A DNA stretch of 64,000 nucleotides, from positions 186,001 through 250,000 of the forward strand of contig CAVUIT010000009.1 in the NCBI GenBank assembly GCA_963741625.1, written 5' to 3'. Every line of letters starts with the position of its first letter. The first letter of the stretch is position 1. Positions 61,529 through 64,000 of this stretch are shown here, piece after piece. The notes beneath the pieces were generated by a model. The model had not been told where the DNA came from and did no database searches. It worked only from the letters and a program-made list of their open reading frames with translations. A program made the position numbers and the translations under genes. Source of the DNA: CAWBBA01 sp963741625. GTDB taxonomy: Bacteria; Desulfobacterota; Desulfomonilia; Desulfomonilales; Desulfomonilaceae.

Positions 61529-62500
61529 TCACTGGCCGGCATCGTCAATACGCTTTCGGTACTCTTCAATCATGGCCGGGTTGTCCTTAAACCATTGTAC
61601 CATTTTGCGAAAGCCCTGCTCGAACGTGTATTCAGGATGCCAAGATAATTCTTTTCCGATGCTTTGATTGTCCGAGACCCATACGCCGGTATCCCAGATG
61701 CGATCCTCCATGGAGCCCCATTTCGGCTCCTCGGCTATTCCCAGCGTACGGCAGGCAACATCAACCACCTCCCGAAGCGAGGTCTGCACGCCCGTGCCAA
61801 CGTTGTACACCGCGCCTAATTCCTGTTTTTCTTCTGTAGCTGCTAGAAGGTACACGCGGACTACATCATCAACGTACACATAATCCCGTGCTATGTGAGG
61901 CGCGACCAAAGGGGGCAGTCGATTTTCCAAGCCCTTCACAATGAGCGTCGGCATCAACCGGCTGGGCTCTTCGTACGGTCCGTAAACAGAATAAAGTCGG
62001 AGCGTAGGGATGCGCAAGCCAAGACTCTGAGCAGTATAACGGCAAAATAGGGTGGCCGATGCTTTGGCTACAGCGTAATAGCTGTTGGGTTCCAACCATT
62101 CCTTTTCCCCTGGGGGATGATCCTTAAAGCCGTATTCAGAAGATGATCCCGTGTTGATAAAGGCCTCGAATCCTGTCTCCAAGCATGCTTGGAGCAGAGT
62201 TGCGGTCCCGATGATGTTGGATTGAAGTATCCTCATCACGTCTGTTTGTGATGAATATGCGCCATGAGCGGCCAGATGGAAGACCCAGTCAGGGCCAATT
62301 TTCTTCACAATGCGTCTTAAGGTGTCGCTGTCACGTAGATCGGCTGTGTGAATCTCCACATGCTCCCGAATATCCTGAACGCGCCAGTCCGCGTAAGAAT
62401 CGCGCAAGAGCAGATTCACCCGGTGCCCGAGTGTCAGCAGGTGGCGGGTCAGATTATTGCCCACAAAGCCAGAGGCTCCGGTGATGAGGACTTTGGCCAT
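61529..62500 (-). CDS. NAD-dependent sugar epimerase/dehydratase
   Basis: A 323-residue extended short-chain dehydrogenase: NAD-binding GASGFVGNNL, the strand VFHLAAHGAYSSQ, catalytic Tyr/Lys in NSYYAVAKASA and the substrate region SRLMPTLIVKGL. It makes or modifies an NDP-sugar, for example an epimerase or reductase for deoxy-sugars. It lies on the same strand as the sulfotransferase gene, 16 bases downstream of it. The ribosome site is weak (GTGGAAC). Neighbours suggest a surface glycan decorated with sulfate. Confidence 0.92.
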   Translation of the reverse strand: MAKVLITGASGFVGNNLTRHLLTLGHRVNLLLRDSYADWRVQDIREHVEIHTADLRDSDTLRRIVKKIGPDWVFHLAAHGAYSSQTDVMRILQSNIIGTATLLQACLETGFEAFINTGSSSEYGFKDHPPGEKEWLEPNSYYAVAKASATLFCRYTAQSLGLRIPTLRLYSVYGPYEEPSRLMPTLIVKGLENRLPPLVAPHIARDYVYVDDVVRVYLLAATEEKQELGAVYNVGTGVQTSLREVVDVACRTLGIAEEPKWGSMEDRIWDTGVWVSDNQSIGKELSWHPEYTFEQGFRKMVQWFKDNPAMIEEYRKRIDDAGQ

Positions 62501-62516
62501 GTTCCACTAATTTCAG

Positions 62517-63435
62517 CTACATAAACGTTGTATAATTAAATACTTCTAAATAGTGATCCGCCCAAACACGGATTTTGGCAATCTCTTCACCGGACAACTC
62601 CTCAGCCGTGATCTTGTTGGCTGCGGGAGAAGCTCTGCGAATAGTGCCCCACGGATACACCTCTTCCAGCGGGTTTCGATTCCACGTGGGTATCTCAAGA
62701 CTGTCAGACGCTTCAAGCCCCAGCTTTGCGCAGATCCTTCCAAGAGTCTCCCGAGGGGCTTCAATTACGTCCTCATACCGCACGATATGTATACGATCCG
62801 GGTGGATTTTTTGAAAAACCGAGCGCGTGATACTGGGTCTCAACCCAGGCCGTCAGGTAACCCTCCAGCGAGAGCGGCACCGGCCTTTTTTTTGTATCAG
62901 CGTAAGCAGACCAGGGGTTCCGAACGACGTGAAGCACATGGGCCGCAGGCAAATCCTGCAAGATCTTGTCAGCGTCAACTGCTATAATAGGACTGTACCC
63001 GACGTAAACTTCCTCGCGGCCTGTTCGATTATAGTCCTTCCAGGCATCGAAAGTCGCGCGATAAAATGCCGCAATATTGTTCCCGCGTGAGCGGCCTTCC
63101 CGGCTGACATATTCGACGAAAATGCGGCATCGTTCATCGTCGCTGAAATCAAAAGGCGTGTGCCGAAACTTACTCACGTTCGGGGTTCGTGCGCGGACCT
63201 TGCATTCCTCGTCTATAATGGCCTTGTAGTCTTGCCAGGGAGTTGCTTCGAGCGCGAAGGCAGGCCAACGGTACTTCACCGGAAACATGGAGGTGAGATG
63301 ATCCTGCACCAGCTTGGTACCCAATTGAGACTCAAAGGGGTAAACGAACATTTGAGGATGCCCGTCAAGAAAACGGTGCGTGGTATTGCCGCCGTTCTCA
63401 TACATGGCCGAAAGCATCAGTAGTCTAAATTCCAT
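62517..63435 (-). CDS. PAPS-dependent sulfotransferase, frameshifted
   Basis: About 305 residues after correction. The N-terminus LLMLSAMYENGGNTTHRFLD corresponds to the 5'-phosphosulfate loop of bacterial sulfotransferases, and HVLHVVRNPWSAYADTKK is the 3'-phosphate motif. The frame leaves at AWVETQYHALGFSKN; the next frame continues RSVFQKIHPDRIHIVRYEDV with the family's typical ERYEDL-like element and ends at TAA 62517. One base is extra, or two missing, in GCGCG at 62822-62826. ATG 63435 overlaps the stop of the upstream gene. It probably sulfates a sugar or lipid. Confidence 0.83.
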
Positions 63436-64000
63436 CAGTCCTCCTGTGGCAATTTGAATGAATAGAAAAGCAGTTTTTCGTGGGCTTTCGGCGAGGCCCT
63501 GTCAGGGCAAAAGGGGAGGCCCGAGGCGAAATCCGCAGGCACCCACTCGACCGCAAACACCTGGCTACCGTAAGGCCAGATTATGCTCCCCAACACCTCG
63601 CCCGATTTCACGTCAAGCGCATGAATCCCGCAGCGACCCTCATCAACATCGAGACCCGGCGCGTATTGCCGAAATCGTGGCAAGACTCGGGAAGTCCCCA
63701 CGAACATTACGTCACGAACGAAACACAGACCGCGGGTCCAGCCGGGCAGGCGTGAAACTGCGCGAAACTTTTCCCCATCTATAAAACCGACTTCGCCATA
63801 ACCGCTGTTGTCAACCCAGATCCGGTTCTCCCACAGACGGGCTGAGTGCGGCCGGGTAAGCCCGCGTGCTATGGCCTCTCTGGAAGCGCCGGAAAAGATC
63901 ACTCCTCTTCCATCCACCGGAAAAGTCGGATCTCCGGGCCTCTCATGGGTAATTTCATCTGTGGAAGCCGAAAAGAAAGAAGTTTCCAAGGTTCCGCCGG
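63435..64000 (-). CDS. TIGR03032/DUF4915-like protein (partial, 5' end outside window)
   Basis: The C-terminal 188 residues of a beta-propeller-like protein, open to the right edge: SSASTDEITHERPGDPTF-like start of the visible part, IARGLTRPHSARLWENRIWV, LPGWTRGLCFVRDVMFVGTS and ALDVKSGEVLGSIIWPYGSQ. This matches uncharacterised TIGR03032/DUF4915 proteins, often near glycan or sulfotransferase genes. The stop overlaps the sulfotransferase start (TGATG), so they are coupled. Function unknown. Confidence 0.75.
   Translation of the reverse strand, partial: GGTLETSFFSASTDEITHERPGDPTFPVDGRGVIFSGASREAIARGLTRPHSARLWENRIWVDNSGYGEVGFIDGEKFRAVSRLPGWTRGLCFVRDVMFVGTSRVLPRFRQYAPGLDVDEGRCGIHALDVKSGEVLGSIIWPYGSQVFAVEWVPADFASGLPFCPDRASPKAHEKLLFYSFKLPQED

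Overview
The window looks like chromosomal DNA of a free-living anaerobic Gram-negative bacterium of the deltaproteobacterial (Desulfobacterota) kind. The grounds are a compact trpEGDCFBA operon, a four-cluster polyferredoxin with a NifU-type protein, a PilS/PilR-like two-component pair, Wzm/Wzt polysaccharide export, FmdB-type zinc ribbons and a biotin-dependent acyl-CoA carboxylase. No rRNA, tRNA, CRISPR array or phage module was seen, so genus cannot be fixed from this sequence alone.

Layout. 1-7.3 kb: end of an unknown gene, then a complete trp operon preceded by a textbook attenuator (promoter, leader peptide with four Trp codons, mutually exclusive hairpins) and a REP-type inverted repeat. 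7.8-11.1 kb: minus-strand redox cluster (small membrane protein, ferric-reductase-like flavocytochrome, polyferredoxin, NifU-like protein, small Cys protein). 11.4-17.4 kb: exported small proteins, a large exported TPR protein and a divergent acyl-CoA ligase. 17.5-22 kb: PilS/PilR-like kinase and regulator, an OMP-decarboxylase-like enzyme and a dCTP-deaminase-like protein. 22-34.4 kb: a B12-binding radical SAM protein, then a surface-polysaccharide cluster with Wzm, Wzt, five glycosyltransferases and two methyltransferases in overlapping or closely spaced genes. 34.7-44.7 kb: small Cys-rich exported protein, a methyltransferase/ATP-grasp fusion, a BI-1/YccA-type membrane protein, a 21-repeat ankyrin protein, a zinc-ribbon protein, a CobA-like protein with a ruined P-loop, a histidine-rich metal-binding protein, a universal stress protein and an MFS remnant. 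44.9-50 kb: GT-C and GT2 glycosyltransferases and a methyltransferase cut by an IS5-family element. 50-60 kb: small proteins, an alpha/beta hydrolase, a membrane glycosyltransferase-like protein, two GNAT-type acetyltransferases and the two subunits of an acyl-CoA carboxylase. 60-64 kb: a diguanylate cyclase response regulator, then a minus-strand cluster of sugar epimerase, sulfotransferase and a TIGR03032/DUF4915-like protein.

Two features cut across the window. First, at least eight otherwise well-conserved genes carry a single-base indel, several in G, T or A runs, and the IS transposase carries two compensating ones. This looks more like sequence error than decay, although the ferric-reductase gene also has an in-frame TGA. 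Second, a short interspersed repeat beginning TAGGAGGCTGTTGC occurs in at least four places, mostly exactly at gene ends, and seems to supply stop codons or re-route reading frames. It resembles the end of an IS5/IS427-type element.

The most unusual coding content is the methyltransferase/ATP-grasp fusion, the CobA-like protein without a P-loop lysine pattern next to a His-rich protein, and a two-member family of tiny exported Cys-rich proteins.
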